A stretch of 17,749 bases of DNA. Source: Gemmatimonadota bacterium (GTDB lineage Bacteria; Gemmatimonadota; Gemmatimonadetes; Gemmatimonadales; GWC2-71-9). How positions within the stretch are numbered: position 1 is the first letter of the stretch; every line of letters begins with the position of its first letter. Below the pieces are notes generated by a model. The model was given only the letters and a program-made list of their open reading frames with translations, did not search any database and was not told where the DNA came from. The position numbers were made by a program, and so were the translations under genes. This document shows positions 6,935-13,803 of this stretch, piece after piece. The DNA lies in assembly GCA_003220955.1 (NCBI GenBank), contig QHTW01000016.1, forward strand, positions 2,431 through 20,179. Reading direction: 5' to 3'.

Positions 6935-8056
6935 CTACACCAGTTCCACGAGATCCGTGCAGCCGTCCGTCAGTAACACCGGACCGTCCGCCGACAGATG
7001 GACGTCATCCTCGATGCGCACACCGCCTCTGCCCGCGACGTACACACCAGGCTCGATCGTCACGACAGCGCCCTCGGGCAGTGGATCTGCGGCCGTACGC
7101 GCGAGCCGCGGCGCCTCGTGCACTTCGAGACCGACGCCGTGACCCGTCGAATGCCCGAACGCCGCGCCGAAGCCGCGCGCCTCAATCGCGTCGCGCGCCA
7201 ACGCATCGGCTTCGCGGCCGGTCATGCCCGCGCGGATCCCCTCGCGCGCACGCCGCTGCGCGTCCTGTACCAGTCCGTACAGCGCGCGCTGCGACTCGTC
7301 GGCGCGCGCGCCGACGACCACCGTGCGCGTGATGTCGGCGCAATAACCGTCGACCACCGCGCCGAAATCCAGCAGCAGCCATTCCCCTGGTGCCACCGGA
7401 CGGGCGCTCGTGTGCGCATGGGGCAGCGCGCTGCGCGGTCCGCTCGCCACGATCGTCGGGAACGGATGTGCTTCGCTCCCGTGCAGCCGCAGCGCACCCT
7501 CGAGGAGTCCCGCGATCTCCAGCTCCGTCTGCCCACCCGCCGGCCGCACGGCGGTCAGCGTGTCTCGCAGCGCGGCCGTCGCCAGCTCCGCGGCGGCGCG
7601 AATCGCGGCAATCTCGCCCGGGTCCTTCCGCACGCGCAGCCGTTCCACCAGCTCGCCCGCGGGTTTCCAGCGCCACGCGCTCGCGGCGGCGCTCGAGAAG
7701 CGCTCGGCATCTTTCACACTCAGCGCGTGCGTCTCGTAGCCGATCGTGCCGAGCGTTCCGGTCGTGACCGTCGGCAGTTCCTTGAGCAGCCTGTCCCAGA
7801 CGCTCGTTCCCTCGATCTCGACGCGCGCCACGGTACCGGCTTGGTCGCGCGCCTGCTCGTCATAGCGAAAATCCGTCACCAGCAGCAGCATCCCGCGCGT
7901 TGCAACGACCACACCGGCCGATCCGCTGAACCCCGTCAGGTAGCGGATATTGGGACGCGACGTGACGAGCAAAGCGTCCAGGCCTTCCACTGCCAGCAGC
8001 GCGGCGAGCGCCGCGTGCCGCTCCGGCCGTCTATCGCGACTTGAGCCGGCTGACAA
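6935..8056 (-). CDS. pepP: M24B metallopeptidase, Xaa-Pro aminopeptidase (aminopeptidase P) family
   Basis: Aminopeptidase P enzymes use two metal ions to cut the first residue from peptides with Pro in position two. The 373-residue product has a creatinase-type N-terminal domain (about 10-135, with SRPNIRYLTGFSGSAG) and a pita-bread catalytic domain. The five metal ligands are visible: D230 in LLLDFG, D241 in CADITRT, H306 in GHGVGLEVHEAP, E335 in TIEPGVY and E349 in RIEDDV. The 11-residue D-D spacing matches E. coli PepP. The start is a TTG at 8056, 26 nt inside the aroQ end, with GAGG just upstream at short spacing. An in-frame GTG at codon 23 is the alternative. The aroQ-pepP-accB-accC order is the conserved one in many bacteria, although efp, often next, is absent. 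Confidence 0.9.
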   Translation of the reverse strand: MSAGSSRDRRPERHAALAALLAVEGLDALLVTSRPNIRYLTGFSGSAGVVVATRGMLLLVTDFRYDEQARDQAGTVARVEIEGTSVWDRLLKELPTVTTGTLGTIGYETHALSVKDAERFSSAAASAWRWKPAGELVERLRVRKDPGEIAAIRAAAELATAALRDTLTAVRPAGGQTELEIAGLLEGALRLHGSEAHPFPTIVASGPRSALPHAHTSARPVAPGEWLLLDFGAVVDGYCADITRTVVVGARADESQRALYGLVQDAQRRAREGIRAGMTGREADALARDAIEARGFGAAFGHSTGHGVGLEVHEAPRLARTAADPLPEGAVVTIEPGVYVAGRGGVRIEDDVHLSADGPVLLTDGCTDLVELV

Positions 8057-8445
8057 GGCCCTCGAGCCCCAGACGATAGCTGTCGGCCCCGAATCCCGTC
8101 ACCACGCCCACGGCGAGATCCGCAAGCAAGGACCGGCGCCGCTCCGGCTCGCGTCCGAAAATGTTGGAGAGATGCACTTCGACGAACGGCACGCGGACCG
8201 CGAGCAACGCGTCGCGCACCGCGAGACTCGTATGCGTAAAAGCCGCCGCATTGATGACCGCCCCGTCGGCCTGCCCCTTCAACCCCTGGATCGCCTCGAC
8301 CAGCTCATTCGACACCCAACGCGCGCGCGCGCTCCTTCGTCAGGCGTTCGATGTCCGCGAGACTCGTGCGGCCGTAGATCTCAGGCTCGCGTTCGCCCAA
8401 CAGGTTCAGATTGGGGCCATTCAGCACGGCGATGCGGGGAGGCAC
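8031..8445 (-). pseudogene. aroQ: Type II 3-dehydroquinate dehydratase AroQ, broken by an approximately 29-nt deletion
   Basis: AroQ dehydrates 3-dehydroquinate to 3-dehydroshikimate in the shikimate pathway. From GTG 8445, which overlaps the upstream TPR stop as TAGTG, the frame reads VPPRIAVLNGPNLNLLGERE, then EPEIYGRTSLADIERL, and ends ..ARALGVE followed at once by TGA (8305-8307). In another frame, from 8306, the rest of the enzyme continues: ELVEAIQGLKGQADGAVINA, AAFTHTSLAVRDAL, VEVHLSN, and GFGADSYRLGL, ending at 8031. Against B. subtilis and E. coli AroQ the ten residues between these halves (xxxFQSNHEG-type) are missing. The span is 415 nt, and adding 29 nt gives 148 codons, the normal size. 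Tyr, Asn, His and Arg catalytic residues are otherwise present. A GTG at 8315 opens a 94-codon remnant frame that lacks the first third of the enzyme. Confidence 0.88.
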
Positions 8446-10058
8446 TAGGATTTGAGCTTCTTCAACCACTGCTGGAACTGATCCGCCTCCGCCTCGTCCT
8501 CGGGGGGCCGCTGCGTCCGGCCGGATGTGCGGCTGGCGCCGGGTGTCTTCGGAGATGCCGCCTCGGCGGCCTGCGTGCCGGCGCCGGGCTTGCCCCCGGC
8601 GAAGAACTCATCGAAGGAGAAACCGCCGGTCTTCGACCCATCACTCGGTGCCTGCGACGTCGCAAGAGGCGTCTCAGCGGCGGCTGCGGTCTCCGCCGGT
8701 TGGGCACTCGCATGCCGTGCGACCTCCTCGCCGAAAACCGAATCGAGCGAGATGTGGTCGGCCGCCGGATGGGACGGCTCCCCGGGGAGCGGGCCAGCGA
8801 CGTCGAACGCGGCACCCAAAGTGCTGTGTGGCTCATCGATCGGTGGCGCTACCTCCTGGGCCGGTCTGCCTGCCCAAATCCCTTTGAGAAAGGCCTGCGC
8901 AGAAATCCCCGAGCCCTTCTTACCGCCGGAGGACAGCTGCTCGACTCTCCGCCGCAGTTTCGCGTCGTTCGGACGCTGCGCCAGCAACGCGTGGTACACG
9001 CGCAAGGCATCCTGTTGATGGCCCTGTTTCAGATACAGCTCGGCCATCGTTTCCGTCAGGACGGGCTCGGCCCGCGACAGCGTCGCGGTATCGGCCGCCC
9101 CATCGTCGTCCGAAAGTGCGACAGCCGCCGGAGGGGGAGTGGGTGAAGGCGCTGAGACCCGCGCTGCTGGAGGCGGCGGTGGCGGCGGAGGCGGTGGAAC
9201 TGGTGCCGGAGGCGGCGCGGCGTGTTGCCGCTGCGGGGCTCGTGACGGAGGAGCCTGTATCTCGTCGTCGGGCATGATCAGCGGCAGATCGACTTGCGGA
9301 AGGGCTTCGTCGAGGTCCGGTGCGCTCTCGGCGCCACGCGCGGGGTCCGGTGCATCCAGCCTGAACATCCCGCTGCCTTCGTACTGCGTGCGCGCCAGCC
9401 CTTCGATCTCCACCTGCTCGATCTGCTGCGGATTCAGCTCGACGTCCTCTTGGACTTCCAACCCGTCTGCCTTTGCGGCCGCATGTGCATTGGGATTGAA
9501 GCTGATCGGGTTGTCGAAGTTCTCGACGTCGGGACCGCCGGTCGACGGTCGGGAGGGCTTGGCAAGCTCGACGGACTCGGGCTCTTCGTGTTCAACGGCG
9601 AAGTCGGGCTTGATCATCTGAGTCGTGGCGGCGGCCTCCACAGGCTTCGTCCCGACTTTTCCCTTAGCCCGCGCGAGCGCCTCCGCAGCGTCCCCATTCA
9701 TGGGGTCGGCGTTCAGCAGCCGGCCGAGCCACTCGACCTCTTCCTCGTACTTCCCGTTCCGCTCGGCCAGCTCGGCGAGACCGCGCAGGGCAATAATGTT
9801 CTCCCCGTCGAGCTCCAGCACTTTCCGAAACACCCCTAACGCTCCGGCATCGTCTTTCTTGTCGACGAGGCAGCGGGCGTAGACGATGTAGGCGCTGACG
9901 TAATCGGGATGGAGCTTCAAGCCGTTCTGGCAGAGGTCAACCGCGTTATCTATAAGCCCTGCTTTACGATAGGCGTCCGCGAGGGGCGCGAAGTTCCGCC
10001 CCTTCGGGTTGTCCCGAAAGCGCGCTTCTAGTTTGTCGATCTCGCTCGTGTAGGCCAC
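8445..10058 (-). CDS. TPR repeat protein with long disordered linker and repeated short motifs
   Basis: No specific function is recognised. The 537-residue protein starts at GTG 10058 (GGAG four nt upstream). An N-terminal TPR block (about 5-135) is followed by an acidic/Pro-rich linker that includes ten consecutive Pro (about 288-297). One further TPR pair lies at about 335-375. The C-terminal third is low complexity but contains short hydrophobic islands: ISAQAFLKGIWAG (385-397), SLDSVFGEE (437-445), SFDEFFAGG (481-489) and the terminal DQFQQWLKKLKS (526-537). The two S-[LF]-D-x-[VF]-F motifs look like docking peptides. There is no signal peptide or membrane segment, so it is probably a cytoplasmic scaffold. 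It is first in the ten-gene string and has a strong promoter candidate. It shares its architecture, though not obvious sequence, with the TPR protein at 13804-16365. Confidence 0.85.
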   Translation of the reverse strand: MAYTSEIDKLEARFRDNPKGRNFAPLADAYRKAGLIDNAVDLCQNGLKLHPDYVSAYIVYARCLVDKKDDAGALGVFRKVLELDGENIIALRGLAELAERNGKYEEEVEWLGRLLNADPMNGDAAEALARAKGKVGTKPVEAAATTQMIKPDFAVEHEEPESVELAKPSRPSTGGPDVENFDNPISFNPNAHAAAKADGLEVQEDVELNPQQIEQVEIEGLARTQYEGSGMFRLDAPDPARGAESAPDLDEALPQVDLPLIMPDDEIQAPPSRAPQRQHAAPPPAPVPPPPPPPPPPAARVSAPSPTPPPAAVALSDDDGAADTATLSRAEPVLTETMAELYLKQGHQQDALRVYHALLAQRPNDAKLRRRVEQLSSGGKKGSGISAQAFLKGIWAGRPAQEVAPPIDEPHSTLGAAFDVAGPLPGEPSHPAADHISLDSVFGEEVARHASAQPAETAAAAETPLATSQAPSDGSKTGGFSFDEFFAGGKPGAGTQAAEAASPKTPGASRTSGRTQRPPEDEAEADQFQQWLKKLKS

Positions 10059-10100
10059 GGCACTCCGTTTGACTGCCTAAGTCTATGTGGGAATTGGGCG

Positions 10101-10130
10101 AAGATAGTGTTTGGTGAACGTCGCTGTCAA
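10101..10130 (-). promoter_or_regulatory. Sigma70-type promoter for the TPR-aroQ-...-recA gene string
   Basis: On the minus strand a perfect TTGACA (10125-10130) is followed after 18 nt by TATCTT (10101-10106). The expected start of transcription is near 10094, leaving a leader of about 36 nt before GTG 10058. It lies in the 165-nt divergent gap and is the best promoter match I see in the window. Confidence 0.6.
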
Positions 10131-10151
10131 ATGACCCGGGCGGCTGTGCGC

Positions 10152-10180
10152 TTGAGTTTGTGCGTTGTGGTTTTTAGACT
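10152..10180 (+). promoter_or_regulatory. Candidate promoter for the ppiD-like gene
   Basis: TTGAGT (10152-10157), a 17-nt T/G-rich spacer, and TAGACT (10175-10180) each match consensus at four of six positions. Transcription would begin near 10187, about 37 nt before ATG 10224. The -35 boxes of this promoter and the opposing one are only 21 nt apart, so the two could share regulation. Confidence 0.4.
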
Positions 10181-10223
10181 TATGCCCCTTCAGCCCCTCG
10201 TTTGACCGGAATTCGGAGTCGCC

Positions 10224-12059
10224 ATGCTGCGCACCATGCGGTCCAATGCCAAATGGATCTTTTACATCCTCGCCATCGCCTTCGTGGCATGGCTCGCGAT
10301 CGGACAAGTGATGAGCATCCTCGGCCCGAGCGGCAACGTGGTGCTCCGCGTCAACGGCAAGGAATTCCAGGTCGCTGAATACCAGCAACGCGTGCAGGTC
10401 GCCTCGGAACAGTATCGGCAACAGAACGGCAGTGCCCCAGTCTCGAAAGAGGAAGACAAGCAGATCCAGGATCACGTCATCAACCAGATGATCGAGGACG
10501 CGCTCCTCGAGCAGGAGTACAAGCGGCTCGGCATTCGCGTGAGCGACGAGGAGATCATCGAGACCGCGCGGACGTCCCCGCCGCCCGAAGTGATGCGCGA
10601 TCCGCAGTTCCAGACCGACAGCCAATTCGATATCCGCAAATGGCAGCAGTTCATCTCGACGACGTCCGACCGCAATTTGCTCGCGCAGCTCGAGGCGATT
10701 TACCGCCAGCAGATTCCGCTGATCAAACTGCAGCAGTACCTCACGAGCGACGTGTACGTTTCCGACGCCAAGCTTTGGCGGATCTATCGCGACCAGCACG
10801 ACTCGGTGCGCATCGCCTCGCTCGCGATCTGGCCCTATACGGTTCCGGATACCAGCGCGATCAGCGACGCCGAGCTGGCGGCCTACGTCGCGAAGCACCC
10901 TGATGACTTCAAGCGCCCGGCCGTCGCGTACGTCAGGTTCATCGCACAGCCGCGCCTGGCGAACGCCGCCGACAGCGCGGTGGCTCGGGCGCACGTCGCA
11001 CGGGTGCGCGCCGAGCTGGTGCATGGCGCCAAGTTCGAAGACGTCGCGCGCCGCGAATCGAGCGACACGGGCAGCGGCCAGCGCGGTGGCGATCTGGGCT
11101 GGATCAAGAAGAACGAGACGGGCTTCGTCCCGGAGTTCATGCAGGCTGTGCGCAGCCTCAAGCCGGGTCAGATCTCGGCGCCGGTGGCGTCGCGGTTTGG
11201 CTATCACCTGATTCGCGTCGACCAGGTGAAAGGCGACTCGTTGAAGGTCCGTCACATTCTGATCCCCGTCGCGCTCCAGGGCGAGCACCTCGATCACGTC
11301 GAGGCGCGAGCCGACACGCTCGAGCGCCTGGCCGCGGAGCGGAGCGACCCGACGGTGCTCGACAGCACCGCGCATCTTCTCGGGCTCCAGGTGTCGCCGG
11401 CGTATTCGGTCACGGAGGGCGAGCGCTTCACGCTCGGTCCGTACGTCATCCCCGATGTGAGTGTGTGGGCCTTCGAAGCGCGACCCGGCGAGACCAGCCC
11501 TGTCATCGACGCTTCATCCGGCTACTACGTCTTCCGGCTCGATTCGGTCACCGCGGCCGGTGTGCCGCCGCTGAAGCAGATTCGCGACCGGGTCAGTGCC
11601 CTGGTCCGACTGGAGCGACAGAAGACGCTGGCGCAGCGTCGGGCCGATTCGCTGGCGACGCTGCTGCAAGGGACGAGCGATCTGGTCGCCGCGGCCAGCG
11701 CGCATGCGCTGCAGGCGGAGCGCTTCGGTCCGTTCACACGGATTCGGCCGCCCAGCTATCTCGCACGCGAGCCGCTGGCGGTCGGTGCGGCGTTCGGTCT
11801 CAAGGCGGGGGAGCGCAGCGGCGCACTCCAGGGCGAAAGCGGGTACTTCATCATTCAGTCGTTGCAACGCAAGCCCGCCGATTCCACCGCTTGGCTCGCG
11901 CAGCGCGATGTCCAGCGCACGCAGTTCCGCCAGGCGGCGATGCAGGCAAGGATGCAGCAGTATATGGAGGATGTGCGCGCCCAGGCGAAGATCGTGGATC
12001 GGCGCAAGGACATCTTCAAATCCCAGGCCGCGGCGGACGCCACGACTGGGTCGCTGTAA
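10224..12059 (+). CDS. PpiD/SurA-like membrane-anchored peptidyl-prolyl isomerase
   Basis: This is a parvulin-type foldase anchored in the inner membrane with its bulk in the periplasm, where it would help outer membrane and secreted proteins fold. The 611-residue product has a short basic N-terminus, one membrane helix (about 11-32) and a SurA_N-like chaperone region (38-190). A parvulin domain (about 233-335) carries GAKFEDVARRESSDTGSG, GGDLGWI and FGYHLIRVD. A second, degenerate parvulin-like unit follows (341-440, VRHILIPV..SGYYVFRLDSV), then a C-terminal region. ATG 10224 has GGAG seven nt upstream. It is the only plus-strand gene here, divergent from the TPR gene and one base from the convergent tatA stop, leaving no room for a terminator between them. 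ppiD is used as a family label because the domain order fits PpiD better than soluble SurA. Confidence 0.9.
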   Translation: MLRTMRSNAKWIFYILAIAFVAWLAIGQVMSILGPSGNVVLRVNGKEFQVAEYQQRVQVASEQYRQQNGSAPVSKEEDKQIQDHVINQMIEDALLEQEYKRLGIRVSDEEIIETARTSPPPEVMRDPQFQTDSQFDIRKWQQFISTTSDRNLLAQLEAIYRQQIPLIKLQQYLTSDVYVSDAKLWRIYRDQHDSVRIASLAIWPYTVPDTSAISDAELAAYVAKHPDDFKRPAVAYVRFIAQPRLANAADSAVARAHVARVRAELVHGAKFEDVARRESSDTGSGQRGGDLGWIKKNETGFVPEFMQAVRSLKPGQISAPVASRFGYHLIRVDQVKGDSLKVRHILIPVALQGEHLDHVEARADTLERLAAERSDPTVLDSTAHLLGLQVSPAYSVTEGERFTLGPYVIPDVSVWAFEARPGETSPVIDASSGYYVFRLDSVTAAGVPPLKQIRDRVSALVRLERQKTLAQRRADSLATLLQGTSDLVAAASAHALQAERFGPFTRIRPPSYLAREPLAVGAAFGLKAGERSGALQGESGYFIIQSLQRKPADSTAWLAQRDVQRTQFRQAAMQARMQQYMEDVRAQAKIVDRRKDIFKSQAAADATTGSL

Positions 12060-12060
12060 C

Positions 12061-12291
12061 CTACTCTACCAGGCGCTTCGGCTTCGCATCACGCGGCAGC
12101 TCCTCGTTTCGTGACGACGACGAGGGCAGCTGATGGATGCTGTTTTCCGCTTCCGAGAGCGCGCGCTTAAACTCCCGCAGTCCCCTGCCCACAGCCTTCC
12201 CTGCCTCCGGCAGCCGGTTGGCCCCGAAGACAAGCAGGACAATGAGCATCAGGATGACGATTTCACCGCCACTCAGGTTTCCCAATCCCAT
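12061..12291 (-). CDS. tatA: TatA/TatE family Sec-independent translocase subunit (copy 1)
   Basis: TatA proteins oligomerise with TatC to move folded proteins with twin-arginine signals across the inner membrane. The 76-residue product has the family pattern: an N-terminal membrane helix (GGEIVILMLIVLLVFGANRLPE), the FG..LPE hinge, then an amphipathic helix (AGKAVGRGLREFKRALSEAE) and a polar tail. ATG 12291 is preferred because GGGAG lies six nt upstream; a TTG two codons earlier (12297) is a weaker option. The tail ends PKRLVE, nearly identical to the PKRLTE of the adjacent paralogue. It lies 19 nt downstream of that paralogue. No tatC or tatB is in view. The stop is one base from the convergent ppiD-like stop. 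Confidence 0.93.
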   Translation of the reverse strand: MGLGNLSGGEIVILMLIVLLVFGANRLPEAGKAVGRGLREFKRALSEAENSIHQLPSSSSRNEELPRDAKPKRLVE

Positions 12292-12310
12292 CGCCAACTC
12301 CCAGCGGCGT

Positions 12311-12526
12311 CTATTCCGTTAGGCGCTTCGGCCGCTCGCCCGACGCCGGAGGCGGCACCGTCGTCGGCGGCGGCTCACTCGGCTCAGCGTCCTTGAGGCC
12401 CCGCTTGAATTCCTTGATCCCCTTCCCGATCGACGCGCCGATCTCCGGAATGCGCTTCGCCCCGAAGAACAGCACCAGGATGAGCACCAGGATCGCGATT
12501 TCGGTGAAACCGAGATTGCCGAGCAT
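12311..12526 (-). CDS. tatA: TatA/TatE family Sec-independent translocase subunit (copy 2)
   Basis: This is a second TatA-type subunit of 71 residues: membrane helix GFTEIAILVLILVLFFGAKRIPE, the FGAKRIPE hinge, amphipathic helix IGASIGKGIKEFKRGLKDAE, and a Pro/Thr-rich tail ending ERPKRLTE. The start is ATG 12526, giving the standard MLGNLG beginning. The longer open frame to 12601 adds 25 residues that read back through the upstream gene and is rejected. AAAGG overlaps the stop of the upstream DUF4321 gene and serves as the ribosome site, with a 10-nt gap between genes. Tandem TatA paralogues can specialise, for example as TatA versus TatB/TatE-like, but the sequence does not decide which. 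Confidence 0.93.
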   Translation of the reverse strand: MLGNLGFTEIAILVLILVLFFGAKRIPEIGASIGKGIKEFKRGLKDAEPSEPPPTTVPPPASGERPKRLTE

Positions 12527-12536
12527 GGGCGCCTTT

Positions 12537-12809
12537 CTAAAAGAGCGAACGGGCCACGAGATACGCGATGACCACGCCGACGACGGCGAGGAGCGAGACA
12601 TCGAGCCCGATCGGTCCGAGCGTAATCGACAGCACCAGCAAATCCAGGTGCACCGGCCCGATCGTCGGCGTCACCGACCACGTGAACACCTCTTTCGCCG
12701 GCCCCTGAGGCAAAAACCGTCTCAGAAAGGACTGCAACAAGCCCCCCACCACGAAGCCTATCGCCAGAACCCCGAGATAGAAACCGGGACGACGTGGACC
12801 GTACGCCAC
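12537..12809 (-). CDS. DUF4321-like small membrane protein
   Basis: This 90-residue protein has two predicted membrane segments (about 10-29 and 68-88) around a loop containing LRRFLPQGPAKEVFTWSVTP and HLDLLVLSITLGPIGLDVSLL. Size and the pattern of a Gly-rich first helix, an L..FLP.. segment and a hydrophobic L-x-L-x-x-L-x-I-T-L-G stretch resemble the DUF4321 family, whose function is unknown. The start is GTG 12809, three nt after the polyprenyl synthase stop, so it is surely co-transcribed. Its position between an isoprenoid synthase and Tat subunits suggests an envelope role, by inference only. Confidence 0.7.
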   Translation of the reverse strand: MAYGPRRPGFYLGVLAIGFVVGGLLQSFLRRFLPQGPAKEVFTWSVTPTIGPVHLDLLVLSITLGPIGLDVSLLAVVGVVIAYLVARSLF

Positions 12810-12812
12810 GGC

Positions 12813-13802
12813 CTAGCTGCGCCGCTCCACGGCGTAGGCGATGCTGCCCTGCAGCGCGTCACGCGCCGGCGAGGGCGGCAAGACGTCCAGTTCGGCCTCC
12901 GCTTGTTGGGCGAGATCCAGGGCCCGTTGCCGCGCCGTCTCCAACCCGCCCGCGCTCTCGACTAACCGAATCACCTCATTCACCAGATCGTCACTCGGCT
13001 CCGCAGCTTCCATCAGCTCGGCAATCACCAGCCGCTCATCGGCCGATACACGCGACAGCGCCACGATCAGGGGCAGCGTCACCTTATGCTCCCGCAAGTC
13101 CAGACCGGACGGTTTTCCGGTCACCGCCTCCGGCTGGGTGTAATCCAGCAGGTCATCGGTGATCTGGAAGGCCATGCCGAGCAGCATCCCAAAGCGCGCC
13201 AACGCGTGCCGGAAGGCGGGGGGCGCAGTCAGGGCGCCCACCTCGCACGCACCGGACAACAGCGAGGCGGTTTTGGCCCGAATCAGCTCGTCGTACGCGC
13301 GTTCGCCGTAGGCGAGCTTGTCGTGGGCTTCGAGCTGCCGCATCTCGCCCACGGTCATCTCATTGGTCACGCGCGCCAACACGCGCAGCGCCTCGTGGTC
13401 TTCCAGCCGCACTAGTTCGATGATCGCGCGCGAATAGAGATAGTCCCCCATGATCACGGCGATCTGGTGCGAGAACAGCGCATTGATCGTCGGCAGCCCA
13501 CGCCGCAGCACGGAGTGGTCCACCGAATCGTCGTGTACCAGCGTGGCGAGGTGGATGAGCTCCACAACGGCGGCGAGGGTGACGGCACGCGGATCCTTCA
13601 ATTCCGCCGCCTGATGACTCAGCAGAAGCAGCGTAGGGCGGAACAACTTCCCCTTCATGTGGAGCAGGTGATCGTTCACCTCACTCACGATCGGAAAGTC
13701 CGCGGCGATCACACGCCGCAGCTCCAGTACCACCTGTTCCAATTCACCGGCGACGGGCCGCTGGACGTCGCGCAGGCTGACGCGGGCGACCTGTTGACTC
13801 AC
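12813..13802 (-). CDS. Long-chain polyprenyl diphosphate synthase
   Basis: This is a trans-isoprenyl diphosphate synthase that elongates farnesyl/geranylgeranyl diphosphate with IPP, probably supplying the menaquinone or ubiquinone side chain. The 329-residue protein has GKLFRPTLLLL (substrate Arg), the first Asp-rich motif LVHDDSVDHSVLRRG, the second Asp-rich motif FQITDDLLDYT, and the conserved GKPSGLDLREHKVTLPLI. The residue five before the first DDxxD is Ala, a small residue of the kind that permits long products. I prefer GTG 13802, one nt after the upstream TPR stop and with AAGG nine nt before it. A TTG at 13820 would add six Arg-rich residues. Length and motifs are those of octa/heptaprenyl synthases (IspB/HepT type), but exact chain length cannot be read here. 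Confidence 0.93.
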   Translation of the reverse strand: MSQQVARVSLRDVQRPVAGELEQVVLELRRVIAADFPIVSEVNDHLLHMKGKLFRPTLLLLSHQAAELKDPRAVTLAAVVELIHLATLVHDDSVDHSVLRRGLPTINALFSHQIAVIMGDYLYSRAIIELVRLEDHEALRVLARVTNEMTVGEMRQLEAHDKLAYGERAYDELIRAKTASLLSGACEVGALTAPPAFRHALARFGMLLGMAFQITDDLLDYTQPEAVTGKPSGLDLREHKVTLPLIVALSRVSADERLVIAELMEAAEPSDDLVNEVIRLVESAGGLETARQRALDLAQQAEAELDVLPPSPARDALQGSIAYAVERRS

Positions 13803-13803
13803 G

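Noticed and set aside
9150..9230. Possible tandem DNA repeat in the TPR gene
   Set aside because: It is a run of Pro codons in a disordered linker without a regular DNA period beyond three.
10083..11375. Minus-strand open frame of 430 codons antisense to the ppiD-like gene
   Set aside because: The ppiD-like protein on the other strand has clear domains; this frame has none and runs through the promoter region.
12527..12601. N-terminal extension of the second TatA
   Set aside because: It is Ser/Arg-rich, reads back through the DUF4321 gene and displaces the membrane helix from the N-terminus.
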